From assembly GCA_013138705.1 (NCBI GenBank), contig WTCF01000174.1, positions 1-9,610 of the forward strand: 9,610 nucleotides of DNA. Direction: 5' to 3'. The position numbers and the translations under genes are program-made. The stretch's first letter is position 1; each line of letters opens with the position of its first letter. Shown one piece after another: positions 1-7,471 of this stretch. The notes below the pieces were generated by a model that was not told the origin of the DNA, ran no database searches, and saw nothing but the letters and a program-made list of their open reading frames with translations. The DNA is from Deltaproteobacteria bacterium (lineage in GTDB: Bacteria > Desulfobacterota > Dissulfuribacteria > Dissulfuribacterales > UBA3076).

Positions 1-69
1 GCATCTGCTTTGTTGTCGGGCACTTGAAGTACAGGAAGTACGTCTGCGTACCCTCCGCCTCGCATCTGC
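1..69. repeat. Imperfect hairpin repeat element flanked by GCATCTGC direct repeats
   Basis: Seen directly: GCATCTGC occurs at 1-8 and again at 62-69. Between them lies an imperfect palindrome. GTAC (29-32) pairs with GTAC (38-41) around an AGGAA loop, and GGGCAC (18-23) pairs with GTACCC (48-53) with one mismatch. GAAGTAC is also directly repeated at 26-32 and 35-41. From memory, this layout (GCAGATGC, then a GTAC-centred palindrome with GGGTAC arms, then GCAGATGC) resembles an intergenic repeat found in many copies in sulfate- and metal-reducing Desulfobacterota genomes. I cannot check copy number from one window. The element may extend past the left edge. Confidence 0.45.
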
Positions 70-75
70 AGCACC

Positions 76-91
76 CTGTAAACGCTTACAG
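76..91. repeat. Small perfect inverted repeat CTGTAA-ACGC-TTACAG
   Basis: A perfect 6-bp inverted repeat, CTGTAA (76-81) and TTACAG (86-91), encloses the 4-base loop ACGC. No T-tract follows on either strand, so it is not a typical intrinsic terminator. It may be the outer part of the adjoining repeat element or a protein-binding site. It lies 60 bases upstream of the cdaA start. Confidence 0.5.
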
Positions 92-151
92 TTCGGTGGG
101 TTGCGGTAAAATTCAAAATTCAACATTATCTATAAAACAGTGTAATCTTTA

Positions 152-949
152 ATGTTTGAGAGCCTTACTCAATATATACCAATAATTCGGTGGCAGGATG
201 TAGTGGACATCTTGGTGGTTTCCTACATCATATACCGTGTCGTCCTTCTTATCAGGGGAACCCGTGCTGTACAGATGGCAGCAGGGCTGGCTTTAATTAT
301 AGTGATTTATTTCGCAGCCGGGGAGTTGAAACTCTTCACTCTTCACTGGCTCCTGGGGACCATCCTTAGCTCTTTGTTTCTACTCATCATAATAGTGTTT
401 CAGGATGATATTCGCAGGGCGCTGGCTCAGATGGGTCAGACTCCTTTTCCGAAACTTCGGGTAAAGACCTTCCAGGCCCTTGAGGAAATTGCAAAGGCAG
501 TCACTACTTTAACAGAGAGCCATACGGGTGCCTTGATAGTACTTGAGAGGGATGTAGGCTTAAAGAACCACCTTGAGTCAGGAGTGACAATTGACGGGCA
601 AGTGAGTCGTGCCTTGCTCTGTACAATATTTGACAAGGGGACTCCCTTACATGATGGTGCAGTAATTATTCAAAAGAATAGGCTTTCAGTGGCTGGATGC
701 GTGCTGCCCTTGAGCACAAACCCAAACATCAGCAAACGTCTGGGCACCAGACACAGGGCAGCTATAGGTATAACAGAACAGACCGATGCCGTAGTAGTAG
801 TCGTTTCTGAGGAGACCGGCAGTCTCTCTGTGGCCATTGCCGGAAAAATCACCAGAGATATAGATCCCGGCACGCTCAGGCGTATCCTGCATAACGCCTT
901 TGCAGGTGAAGAGACTGAAAGACCATGGTGGCGAAGGAGGATAGTTTAG
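152..949 (+). CDS. cdaA: Diadenylate cyclase CdaA (membrane-bound c-di-AMP synthase)
   Basis: The product condenses two ATP into cyclic di-AMP, a second messenger tied to cell-wall and osmotic homeostasis. It has 265 residues, close to the 270-280 usual for CdaA. Three N-terminal membrane segments are visible at about 17-35, 41-57 and 65-84. A DAC (DisA_N) domain follows at about 100-250 and carries the two signature motifs: DGA at 168-170, within GTPLHDGAVI, and RHR at 200-202, within GTRHRAAIGI. The first ATG gives the normal N-terminus (MFESL...RWQDVVDILVVS), although no Shine-Dalgarno sequence precedes it. It is the first gene of the cdaA-cdaR-glmM operon. In Bacillus and Listeria, CdaR and GlmM both bind CdaA and modulate it, and the same is inferred here. 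No catalytic residue appears to be missing. Confidence 0.96.
   Translation: MFESLTQYIPIIRWQDVVDILVVSYIIYRVVLLIRGTRAVQMAAGLALIIVIYFAAGELKLFTLHWLLGTILSSLFLLIIIVFQDDIRRALAQMGQTPFPKLRVKTFQALEEIAKAVTTLTESHTGALIVLERDVGLKNHLESGVTIDGQVSRALLCTIFDKGTPLHDGAVIIQKNRLSVAGCVLPLSTNPNISKRLGTRHRAAIGITEQTDAVVVVVSEETGSLSVAIAGKITRDIDPGTLRRILHNAFAGEETERPWWRRRIV
934..940 (+). promoter_or_regulatory. Shine-Dalgarno for cdaR, inside the cdaA end
   Basis: AAGGAGG lies in the last codons of cdaA, 12 bases before the GTG at 953. The spacing is a little long, but it is the only strong site here, and it supports GTG as the cdaR start and tight coupling to cdaA. Confidence 0.65.
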
Positions 950-952
950 CCT

Positions 953-1918
953 GTGCACCGGCGAGGTTCTATTCGAAAAGATTGGGTTATCAAGTCACTC
1001 TCATTGGGATTTGCTTTGCTGCTTTGGTTCTTTGTGGTTGGACAAGAAAAGGCCGAGGTAAGCGTTTCCATTCCACTTGAACTGGTAAATATACCCGCGA
1101 GCCTGGTAATAGCCAACGATATTCCTTCTAATATTGATGTCAGAGTCTATGGTCCCCGCAGCATGATTCGTGCCATGGCGACTAAGGGTGTTTTTAGGGT
1201 AATTGATCTTAAAGATGCAACACCAGGCAAAACCACTGTTCACTTATCACCTGATAGCCTTTCTTTGCCCGGGGCAGTTCGAGCACTTAGGATACAGCCT
1301 AGCAATGTTGAAATAGTGCTGGAGCCTCTCGTGTTAAGTGATTTTCCGGTAAGGCCTGTTCTAAAAGGCACGGTTGCCAAATATCACAAGGTCTTAAACA
1401 CGGAAGTATATCCTCCGAGGGTGGTTATTTCAGGGCCTGAAAGTGTAATAAAGGCCATGAAGGACGTAAGGACATTCCCAGTGGACCTTGATGGGGCTTC
1501 GGATAATATTACCAGGGAGGTAGGTCTGGATCTTCAAGGACTCCATGTATCACCTGAAGAAAAGGGGACATATAAAGTCGCTGTATATATAGTGCCTGCC
1601 CAAGGCACAAGGCGCATCACTCATATACCGGTACAGATTGAAACCACCAGGTCCGATGTTTTATGGTGGCCCAGAATAGTAAGCGTGACTTTACGAGGGC
1701 CCATACTGGATCTCAGAGAAATCAAGGTCACAGATATATATGTTGGAATTCCAGTAAAGGGGCTTGAGCCCGGCATCCATTCGGTGGAGCCTGAATGCAT
1801 TGTCCCTGGAGGATTCACATTAATGGAGATAACACCCCGAAATATCAAAGTGAATATTCCTGAGGAAGAGAGTGAGGAATTAAAGATTGAAGAATTGGGG
1901 GATTTAGGAGATCATTAA
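953..1918 (+). CDS. cdaR: YbbR-domain protein CdaR, CdaA regulator
   Basis: This is a single-pass membrane protein of 321 residues with YbbR repeats outside the membrane. A basic start (MHRRGSIRKDW) is followed by one transmembrane segment at about 12-30 (SLSLGFALLLWFFVVG). Three YbbR-like repeats then follow at about 35-125, 126-215 and 218-303. Each has the recurring V/I/L-x-GP turn, at VYGP (65-68), ISGP (159-162) and LRGP (247-250). The tail after about 304 is strongly acidic. The start is GTG, 3 bases after the cdaA stop. In Firmicutes, CdaR binds CdaA and alters c-di-AMP output. Here that role rests on family and on position between cdaA and glmM. Three repeats is a little fewer than the four often seen in Bacillus. 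Confidence 0.9.
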   Translation: MHRRGSIRKDWVIKSLSLGFALLLWFFVVGQEKAEVSVSIPLELVNIPASLVIANDIPSNIDVRVYGPRSMIRAMATKGVFRVIDLKDATPGKTTVHLSPDSLSLPGAVRALRIQPSNVEIVLEPLVLSDFPVRPVLKGTVAKYHKVLNTEVYPPRVVISGPESVIKAMKDVRTFPVDLDGASDNITREVGLDLQGLHVSPEEKGTYKVAVYIVPAQGTRRITHIPVQIETTRSDVLWWPRIVSVTLRGPILDLREIKVTDIYVGIPVKGLEPGIHSVEPECIVPGGFTLMEITPRNIKVNIPEEESEELKIEELGDLGDH

Positions 1919-3274
1919 ATGCGCAAATTGTTCGGTACAGACGGCATTCGCGGAGTTGCAAATATCCACCCCATGACTACTGATATTGCCATGAAGATCG
2001 GCCGTGCCGTGGCCTATATGTTTAGAAATCGTCGTGGGCGTCATCCCAGGATACTTATAGGAAAGGACACCCGGTTATCATGCTATATGCTGGAGAATGC
2101 GCTTGCAGCCGGAATATGTTCAATGGGAGTGGACGTTTTGCTGCTAGGGCCCATGCCTACCCCGGCCATTGCATTTCTAACTACAAACATGAGAGCTGAT
2201 GCCGGAGTAGTGATATCAGCATCCCATAATCTTTTTCAGGATAATGGAATAAAACTTTTTTCAGGCGATGGCTTTAAATTACCCGACGAATCAGAGGAGC
2301 AAATAGAGGAACTGATGGATTCGGGAGTATTAATAGAATCCCAACCAACCGGGCAAGATGTCGGCAAGGCATTCCGCATCGACGATGCCCCCGGCAGGTA
2401 CATAGTATTTGTGAAAAACACGTTTCCAAATAATCTTGCCCTGGATGGCCTTAAGATCGTTTTGGACTGTGCACATGGTGCTACCTACAAGGTGGCTCCT
2501 GCTGTTTTTGAAGAGCTTGGTGCCGAGGTAATCAAACTGGGAGTAAGTCCAAACGGCACCAACATTAACTATGAGTGCGGAGCCGTTTATCCTGAGCTCA
2601 TGCAGAAGGCTGTGGGCGAACACAAGGCCGATATCGGAATCGCACTTGACGGAGATGGTGACCGTGTAATAGTGGTTGATGAAAAGGGTTCAGTGGTTGA
2701 TGGAGATCACATCATGGCAATATGTGCCTATGATATGATTGACAGGGGTAAGCTCAACTCTAATACCCTGGTAGCAACGGTCATGAGCAACATGGGGCTT
2801 GAGGTCGCTCTGGAGAACAAGGGAGGGCGGCTGATCCGAACACAGGTTGGTGACCGCTATGTTGTGGAAACCATGAGAAGGACAGGTTACAACTTCGGTG
2901 GTGAACAGTCAGGACACTTGGTGTTTCTGGATTATATAACTACGGGAGATGGTATCTTGGCTGCTTTACAGCTTTTGGCTGTCATGCAAAAGAAGGAAAG
3001 GCCTCTTTCAGAACTTGCCGCCATAATGGATTCCTTTCCTCAGGTACTGCACAATGTCCAATTACGGGAGAAAAAGACTGTGGATGAAATTGCCGGTCTT
3101 AAGGAACTCCATGACCGGCTAAAGAAAGATCTTAAACGCAAAGGCAGAATACTTGTCAGATCCTCCGGCACTGAGCCGGTTATACGTATAATGGTTGAAG
3201 GCGAAAACGAGGAACAGATTAACAGCATAGCCCTGAAAATGAGTAATCATGTTGAGTCGGTCTGCGGGGTTTAG
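1919..3274 (+). CDS. glmM: Phosphoglucosamine mutase GlmM
   Basis: GlmM converts glucosamine-6-phosphate to glucosamine-1-phosphate, the step before GlmU makes UDP-GlcNAc for peptidoglycan and lipid A. The 451 residues match the usual 445-450. All four alpha-phosphohexomutase signatures are intact: the catalytic phosphoserine loop SASHN with Ser102, the metal loop DGDGDR (Asp244, Asp246, Asp248), the sugar loop GGEQSGH (327-333) and the phosphate loop [11 protein letters not shown] (414-424). The ATG abuts the cdaR stop (TAAATG) and has AGGAG (1906-1910) eight bases upstream, so translation is probably coupled. GlmM from other bacteria inhibits CdaA directly, which fits this operon. The TAG stop overlaps the ftsZ stop on the other strand. 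Confidence 0.97.
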   Translation: MRKLFGTDGIRGVANIHPMTTDIAMKIGRAVAYMFRNRRGRHPRILIGKDTRLSCYMLENALAAGICSMGVDVLLLGPMPTPAIAFLTTNMRADAGVVISASHNLFQDNGIKLFSGDGFKLPDESEEQIEELMDSGVLIESQPTGQDVGKAFRIDDAPGRYIVFVKNTFPNNLALDGLKIVLDCAHGATYKVAPAVFEELGAEVIKLGVSPNGTNINYECGAVYPELMQKAVGEHKADIGIALDGDGDRVIVVDEKGSVVDGDHIMAICAYDMIDRGKLNSNTLVATVMSNMGLEVALENKGGRLIRTQVGDRYVVETMRRTGYNFGGEQSGHLVFLDYITTGDGILAALQLLAVMQKKERPLSELAAIMDSFPQVLHNVQLREKKTVDEIAGLKELHDRLKKDLKRKGRILVRSSGTEPVIRIMVEGENEEQINSIALKMSNHVESVCGV

Positions 3275-4458
3275 TCCGCTTTTCGTCTGATAAAAGCAGG
3301 AATATCCAATTCATTGGTGTCCACTTTATCAAGGCCATCAAAGTCTAATACTTGTTTCCCCGGATTCTTTATGTGGTCGGATATCCCAATAGTATCCTTT
3401 TGGATGTGGGTTGTCGGATCATGATCCAGTTTTATAATCTTATTCTTTTTCTTAATAGATTCTATTGGTGTAACAATGTGCTTTTCAAAGGAACGGGCAT
3501 CAGGCCCTATACCGGTGGCTATAACTGTTACCCTGATCTCTTCATCTATGTCGTCATCAAATACAGTACCCAGGATGATGTTGGCGTCTTCATGGGCCTC
3601 GTCATGAATCAAGGAAGATGACTGTTCTACCTCCTCCATGCTCAAAGTAGAACTGCTAGCGGTAATGTTCATCAGGATACCCCTGGCTCCGCTTATGGAA
3701 ATGTCCTCAAGCAAGGGATTGGCTATGGCCATTTGTACTGCCTCCAAGGCCCTGCGTGATCCTTTGGCAACACCTGTACCCATGAGGGCCATCCCCATTT
3801 CAGCCGTAACAGTGCGTACATCTGCGAAGTCCACGTTTATATACCCTCTCAGGACTATGAGGTCTGAAATGCCTCTTACTGCATAGTAAAGGACCTCATC
3901 TGCCTTTCGGAACATCTCCAGTATCGGAGTGTTGGGCTGGGCAAGACTTCTGAGCCGATCGTTTGGAATGGTTATTATAGTATCTACAACATCTTTTAAT
4001 TCTTCTATTCCCTCTTCAGCAACGCGCATCCTGCGTTTTCCTTCGAAGGAAAACGGTCTTGTCACTACTGCTACTGTAAGAGCACCCATTTCCTTACTGA
4101 TTTCTGCAATAACAGGGGTCCCTCCGGTGCCAGTACCTCCACCCATTCCGGCAGTAATGAAGACCATATCGCTTCCTTCCAGCATTGCCCGGATATCATC
4201 TATGCTCTCTTCTGCGGCTTCCCTGCCAATTTCAGGTTTTGCTCCTGCTCCGAGTCCCTTGGTGAGTCCTTTACCCAGTTGAATCTTTGTGCCGGCCCTG
4301 GACACTTCAAGGGCCTGGGAATCCGTGTTTGCAGCTATGAATTCCACACCCTTGAGTTCGGAGGCTATCATACTGTTAATAGCGTTTCCGCCTCCACCTC
4401 CGACTCCTATTGCCTTTATCTTTGCAGTGAGTTTTGGCTCTATAAACTCAAAAGACAT
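3271..4458 (-). CDS. ftsZ: Cell division protein FtsZ
   Basis: FtsZ is the tubulin-like GTPase that forms the cytoplasmic Z-ring. Its 395 residues are normal. An N-terminal GTPase domain carries GVGGGGGNA (18-26), NTDSQAL (44-50) and the tubulin signature GGGTGTG (106-112). The T7 synergy loop is NVDFAD (208-213), with Asp210 and Asp213 as the catalytic acids supplied to the neighbouring subunit. After about 318 comes a charged, variable linker. The conserved C-terminal peptide [12 protein letters not shown] docks FtsA and other anchors. The ATG has GGAGGT six bases upstream (4465-4470). It is the last gene of this minus-strand cluster, 36 bases after ftsA. No hairpin with a T-tract follows it, and transcription would run straight into antisense glmM. 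Confidence 0.98.
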   Translation of the reverse strand: MSFEFIEPKLTAKIKAIGVGGGGGNAINSMIASELKGVEFIAANTDSQALEVSRAGTKIQLGKGLTKGLGAGAKPEIGREAAEESIDDIRAMLEGSDMVFITAGMGGGTGTGGTPVIAEISKEMGALTVAVVTRPFSFEGKRRMRVAEEGIEELKDVVDTIITIPNDRLRSLAQPNTPILEMFRKADEVLYYAVRGISDLIVLRGYINVDFADVRTVTAEMGMALMGTGVAKGSRRALEAVQMAIANPLLEDISISGARGILMNITASSSTLSMEEVEQSSSLIHDEAHEDANIILGTVFDDDIDEEIRVTVIATGIGPDARSFEKHIVTPIESIKKKNKIIKLDHDPTTHIQKDTIGISDHIKNPGKQVLDFDGLDKVDTNELDIPAFIRRKAD

Positions 4459-4494
4459 ATGCTTACCTCCAACTCGAATGGGTTAGGATTTTTT

Positions 4495-5718
4495 TTAAAT
4501 CTTAAACCATGACTTCATGCGAATGGTTACCCTGTTGAATATATTCCCGTCTCTTATTCGAAATTTTCTTTGAGGCTGATGTTCCATGCCATAGAGCACA
4601 AGGCCTACAGCAGTGGCGAACATGGGTCCGCTGACCACGTCCACCAGGCCGGAGATCCGCTGTGGATAGCCAATTCTCGCTGGCAACTGGAATACCTGAT
4701 CCGCAATTTCGGCGATTCCGGGCAGGAGGGCAGAGCCTCCGGTTATAACCACCCCTGAAGCCAGTAGTTCTTTAAGTCCTGTCCGTTCTATTTCCTGGTC
4801 AATCAAGGTAAAGATCTCCTCCACTCTGGGCTCAAGTATTTCAGACAGGATGTGCCTGGACAAAAGCCTGGGTTTGCGCCCTCCCACACTGGGGACATCT
4901 ATCATCTGATCTTTATCTACCAAAGAGTTGAGGCAGCTACCGTGGCCTATCTTTATTTGTTCAGCCTCTTTACTGGGTGTCCTTAACCCGACTGCTATGT
5001 CATTAGTGAGGTTATTACCGCCAAGTCCCAGCACGGCTGTGTGTTTGATGGCACTTTCAGTAAATAGAGCAAGATCCGTAGTACCACCCCCAAAGTCCAC
5101 AAGGGCAACCCCCAGGTCCTTTTCCTCCTGGGTTAAGACTGCTTCGGCTGAGGCAAGGGGCTGAAAAACTATGTCTACTACGTCAAGCCCTGCCCGGTTT
5201 GCACACTTGATAAGGTTCTGTGCAGCCGTAACTGCTCCTGTCACTATATGTACTTTGGCTTCCAGCCTTACCCCGGTTATCCCGACAGGGTCCAGTATCC
5301 CTCCCTGCTCATCTACGATGTACTCTTGTGGCAGAATATGTATGACCTCCCTATCAAGGGGTATGGCTACTGCCCTTGCCGCATCTATGACTCTGTCAAC
5401 GTCCTCCTGTGAGACCTCCTGGCCCTTTACAGCTATCACCCCATGGCTGTTGAAGCCCTTTATATGGCTACCGGCAATACCAATGAACACTGAGCCGATT
5501 TCACACCCGGCCATGAGTTCGGCCTCTTCCATAGACCTCTGTATGGAATCGACCGTGTTGTCTATATTGACAACCACTCCCTTTCGGAGACCTACAGAAG
5601 GATAAGTCCCCACGCCTATAATCTCAGCACCCTTTTCGCTGAACTCACTCACTACTGCACATATTTTAGTAGTGCCGATGTCTAGGCCGACAATCATGTT
5701 ACCGGGTCTCTCCACCAT
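4495..5718 (-). CDS. ftsA: Cell division protein FtsA (actin-like Z-ring anchor)
   Basis: FtsA is an actin-family ATPase that tethers FtsZ to the inner membrane and recruits later division proteins. It has 407 residues, close to the usual 410-420. The phosphate-1 motif is LDIGTTK (12-18), the phosphate-2 motif VDFGGGTTD (207-215) and the adenosine motif ITGGSALLPG (325-334). The FtsA-specific 1C subdomain fits about 84-165. The C-terminus (FNRVTIRMKSWFKI, 394-407) is the expected amphipathic membrane-targeting helix. The ATG at 5718 is chosen because AGGAG stands five bases upstream; the internal Met8 just before IVGLDIGTT is the alternative. The gene starts 8 bases after the ftsQ stop, and its Shine-Dalgarno overlaps that stop, so translational coupling is likely. 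Confidence 0.98.
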   Translation of the reverse strand: MVERPGNMIVGLDIGTTKICAVVSEFSEKGAEIIGVGTYPSVGLRKGVVVNIDNTVDSIQRSMEEAELMAGCEIGSVFIGIAGSHIKGFNSHGVIAVKGQEVSQEDVDRVIDAARAVAIPLDREVIHILPQEYIVDEQGGILDPVGITGVRLEAKVHIVTGAVTAAQNLIKCANRAGLDVVDIVFQPLASAEAVLTQEEKDLGVALVDFGGGTTDLALFTESAIKHTAVLGLGGNNLTNDIAVGLRTPSKEAEQIKIGHGSCLNSLVDKDQMIDVPSVGGRKPRLLSRHILSEILEPRVEEIFTLIDQEIERTGLKELLASGVVITGGSALLPGIAEIADQVFQLPARIGYPQRISGLVDVVSGPMFATAVGLVLYGMEHQPQRKFRIRDGNIFNRVTIRMKSWFKI

Positions 5719-5723
5719 TTCCT

Positions 5724-5728
5724 CTCCT
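5724..5728 (-). promoter_or_regulatory. Shine-Dalgarno for ftsA overlapping the ftsQ stop
   Basis: On the minus strand the sequence reads TAGGAGAGGAAATG. The ftsQ stop TAG shares its AG with the AGGAG of the ribosome binding site, which stands five bases before the ftsA ATG. This supports Met1 at 5718 over the internal Met8. Confidence 0.75.
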
Positions 5729-6572
5729 AATGTTTCAGACTGACCAGGGCTTGGCCAGGACCGTAATCCAAATCAACCTTAGCTGCTTTTTTATATGTTC
5801 CTGAGCGATAGAGTTGATACAGGACTTTTTCCGCCTTACTGAACTGGGCACTGAGATTTTCAGTGTTAAAGTGAAAAGGAATACCGCTGTCAGATGTATA
5901 GAGTATCAAGGTATCTTTCTTAGCTATGTCTATTTGGCTAATATTGTTTACACCCAGAGTTCTTGTGCCTTTGCTTGCCATGGATATTAATTCCAGGGCC
6001 TTTTGGATTGGGTGATTGGGTGATTGGGTGATTGGGTGATTTTTTATGTTTTTAGGATCAATCCCGGTAATGATGGGGAGAGAGACGGAGTCTTCTGTAG
6101 AAAGTTTATCGATCATTTCACCTTGTTCATCAACCAAATAGATTTTGTCAGAATTCAACAGGGCTACCGGAGTACGTTCTTTGATCGTAATCATTAGGTG
6201 ATCCGGCAATTTTTTCTTAACTTCAACAATACGGACCCAGGGATGCGCCTCTATGGACGTTGCAATTGATTTCAGATCGAGAGATAAAAGATTGTCTTGG
6301 GCGGTCACATTGCTCAGTTGCAAAACCTCCTCTTCTGTGACGCGATCGCAGCCTTTCACCAGGACCTGACAAACCCTGAAAAGATCAGATTGACATGCCC
6401 AATGCCGACACATAAAAAACCCTACAAGGACAATGCACATTACGGCTATGCCGACCAATATTTTAGAATTGATAAGCCATGATACGTAAAACACCGGTTT
6501 GACAGACTTAGGCCGCGAGCCGGAGCTATGTACTGAAGACCTGAATTCTGAAGACGGCCTTCTGATTTTCAT
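5727..6572 (-). CDS. ftsQ: Cell division protein FtsQ (POTRA domain), with an octamer-repeat insert
   Basis: FtsQ is a bitopic inner-membrane protein that links early and late divisome parts through FtsB/FtsL. I start it at the ATG at 6572 (MKIRRPSSEF, 281 residues), which overlaps the murB stop as ATGA; an in-frame TTG at 6587 would add five residues but has no ribosome site. A basic, Ser-rich cytoplasmic tail (1-35) is followed by a membrane helix at about 37-55. The POTRA domain spans about 64-137, including the conserved VEVKKKLPDHLMITIKERTP run. A beta domain follows to the C-terminus. Residues about 178-189 (NHPITQSPNHPI) are encoded by a tandem octanucleotide array, apparently an insertion between beta-domain elements. 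FtsQ family identity is by architecture and position; overall sequence conservation in this family is low. Confidence 0.93.
   Translation of the reverse strand: MKIRRPSSEFRSSVHSSGSRPKSVKPVFYVSWLINSKILVGIAVMCIVLVGFFMCRHWACQSDLFRVCQVLVKGCDRVTEEEVLQLSNVTAQDNLLSLDLKSIATSIEAHPWVRIVEVKKKLPDHLMITIKERTPVALLNSDKIYLVDEQGEMIDKLSTEDSVSLPIITGIDPKNIKNHPITQSPNHPIQKALELISMASKGTRTLGVNNISQIDIAKKDTLILYTSDSGIPFHFNTENLSAQFSKAEKVLYQLYRSGTYKKAAKVDLDYGPGQALVSLKH
6005..6044 (-). repeat. Octanucleotide tandem array inside ftsQ
   Basis: On the plus strand TGATTGGG occurs three times in tandem (6013-6020, 6021-6028, 6029-6036), with a degenerate copy GGATTGGG before (6005-6012) and a partial copy TGATTTTT after (6037-6044). 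The coding strand therefore reads AATCACCC-type units. Because 8 is not a multiple of 3, three units (24 bases) encode the eight-residue period NHPITQSP. A related array lies in murG. Gain or loss of one unit would shift the ftsQ frame; three units would be neutral for frame. Confidence 0.9.
6533..6555 (-). repeat. Short direct repeats in the ftsQ N-terminal tail
   Basis: CTGAAGAC occurs at 6533-6540 and 6548-6555, with CTGAATTC (6541-6548) between them. This stretch encodes part of the Ser-rich cytoplasmic tail SSEFRSSVHSS of FtsQ. The copies are only eight bases long, so this could be chance, but the low-complexity look resembles repeat-derived sequence. Confidence 0.4.
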
Positions 6573-7471
6573 GTTTCCATACCCCAAATGGATACTTCAG
6601 GGACAAGTTCTACATCAGTCTCTTTTTTTACACGCTCTCTAATGATTTTCAGCAAGTCCATTACCTGTATGGCACTGGCTTTTCCACGGTTTACAATAAA
6701 ATTCGCATGCTTTTTGGATACCTCAGCATCCCCGATTCTAAGACCTTTGAGTCCGCATTGGTCTATGAGCTTTCCTGCTGAATCTCCCGGAGGATTTCTA
6801 AAAACGCACCCTGCGCTTGGTTTTCCTATAGGCTGGGTGGTTCTCCGTTTGCACATCACCTTTCTGACATTGCGCCTGATCTGATCAGGGCTGCTTTTGC
6901 CAAGTTGAATTCTTGCGGCAGAGATAAGGGCCTTGTCCGGCAGTCTGAAAGACCTGTAATCAAATCGCAATTGATCTCTCCGGAACCAGCAACTTCCGTC
7001 CGGGCCTGTAAATTGTACAGCGTCTATCGCTTCCGCCATGGAGCACTTGTTAGTGCCGACGTTCATGGATATGGCCCCACCTACACTGGCCGGAATGCCC
7101 GAAAGATTCTCAAGACCACACAGGCCGTTGCGTATGGACCAGGAAATAAGGGACTTCAGCCTGCATCCTGCATCTACAGACACTGTTTTAAAGGAATGGC
7201 CATGAGGGGAATGGATGCGATTCAGGGACGCCAGGGACATAACTAGCTTCACGCCTTTATCGCTGATCAACAGGTTGCTTCCCTGGCCCAGCACCTTATA
7301 GGATATGGAACGATTACTGAGATAAGAAATGGTCTGTTCAAGGGCCTTCAAGGTCCGTGGAACCAGAAATAGATGCGCAGGCCCGCCTATGCGAAAGCTT
7401 GTTAGCGGTAAAAGCGGAACATTCTTGCGCACCTGGAGATCTTCTATCCTTTCCAGATCCTTAGAGAGCAA
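6569..7471 (-). CDS. murB: UDP-N-acetylenolpyruvoylglucosamine reductase MurB
   Basis: MurB is a cytoplasmic FAD enzyme that uses NADPH to reduce UDP-GlcNAc-enolpyruvate to UDP-MurNAc. The 300 residues and lack of a long C-terminal extension fit the short type II form. FAD-binding motifs are TSFRIGGPA (24-32), VLGQGSNLLISDKG (60-73) and ENLSGIPASVGGAI (121-134). Catalytic candidates are Arg173 in YRSFR, Cys222 in PSAGCVF and Glu292 in LVPEVSIWG. The Cys stands where Escherichia coli has the proton-donating Ser229. The start is TTG, chosen because AAGGAG lies seven bases upstream within the murC end. The gene overlaps murC by 11 bases and the ftsQ ATG by 4. The second half aligns well with the family, with no sign of damage. 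Confidence 0.96.
   Translation of the reverse strand: MLSKDLERIEDLQVRKNVPLLPLTSFRIGGPAHLFLVPRTLKALEQTISYLSNRSISYKVLGQGSNLLISDKGVKLVMSLASLNRIHSPHGHSFKTVSVDAGCRLKSLISWSIRNGLCGLENLSGIPASVGGAISMNVGTNKCSMAEAIDAVQFTGPDGSCWFRRDQLRFDYRSFRLPDKALISAARIQLGKSSPDQIRRNVRKVMCKRRTTQPIGKPSAGCVFRNPPGDSAGKLIDQCGLKGLRIGDAEVSKKHANFIVNRGKASAIQVMDLLKIIRERVKKETDVELVPEVSIWGMET

Larger units (their letters stand above)
1..151. other. Intergenic leader upstream of cdaA
   Basis: No convincing gene is seen here. The stretch holds a hairpin-type repeat element (about 1-69), a small perfect inverted repeat (76-91) and an AT-rich leader containing the near-duplicate ATTCAAAATTCAA (111-123). A cdaA promoter should lie here or further upstream. 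The best match I can find is TTGCGG (101-106), a 17-base gap, then CATTAT (124-129), which is too weak to call. There is no clear Shine-Dalgarno sequence before the cdaA ATG at 152. One forward frame is open from base 3 to a TAA at 150-152 that overlaps the cdaA start as TAATG, but its translation looks like read-through of the repeats and not like a known protein tail. Confidence 0.6.

Noticed and set aside
101..129. TTGCGG-17-CATTAT as a sigma-70 promoter for cdaA
   Set aside because: Each box matches the consensus at only four of six positions, a level common by chance in AT-rich DNA, so it is not listed as a feature.
3..152. Open forward frame to the window edge whose TAA overlaps the cdaA ATG (TAATG), as if it were the end of an upstream gene
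   Set aside because: The translation (GHLKYRKYVCV...KIQNSTLSIKQCNL) looks like read-through of the hairpin repeat and the AT-rich leader, and matches no tail I know, such as FolP or FtsH, the usual upstream neighbours. About 50 open codons can occur by chance.
3278..3297. Perfect 6-bp inverted repeat GCTTTT...AAAAGC with an 8-base loop at the glmM/ftsZ junction, as a possible terminator
   Set aside because: The stem is short and mostly A-T, no T-tract follows on either strand, and it lies in codons for the conserved FtsZ tail (IRRKAD), which explains the sequence.
3929..4282. 117-residue plus-strand open frame opposite ftsZ
   Set aside because: It covers the antisense of the FtsZ GTPase core, including the tubulin signature. 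The Pro/Val-rich run is the reverse complement of Gly-rich codons.
4483..4500. Run of eight T on the plus strand between ftsA and ftsZ, as a possible terminator
   Set aside because: On the transcribed minus strand this is an A-run after the ftsA stop, with no GC-rich stem beside it.
5171..5605. 144-residue plus-strand open frame opposite ftsA
   Set aside because: It is antisense to conserved FtsA sequence and rich in Ser/Thr/Pro, as expected from a shadow of a real gene.
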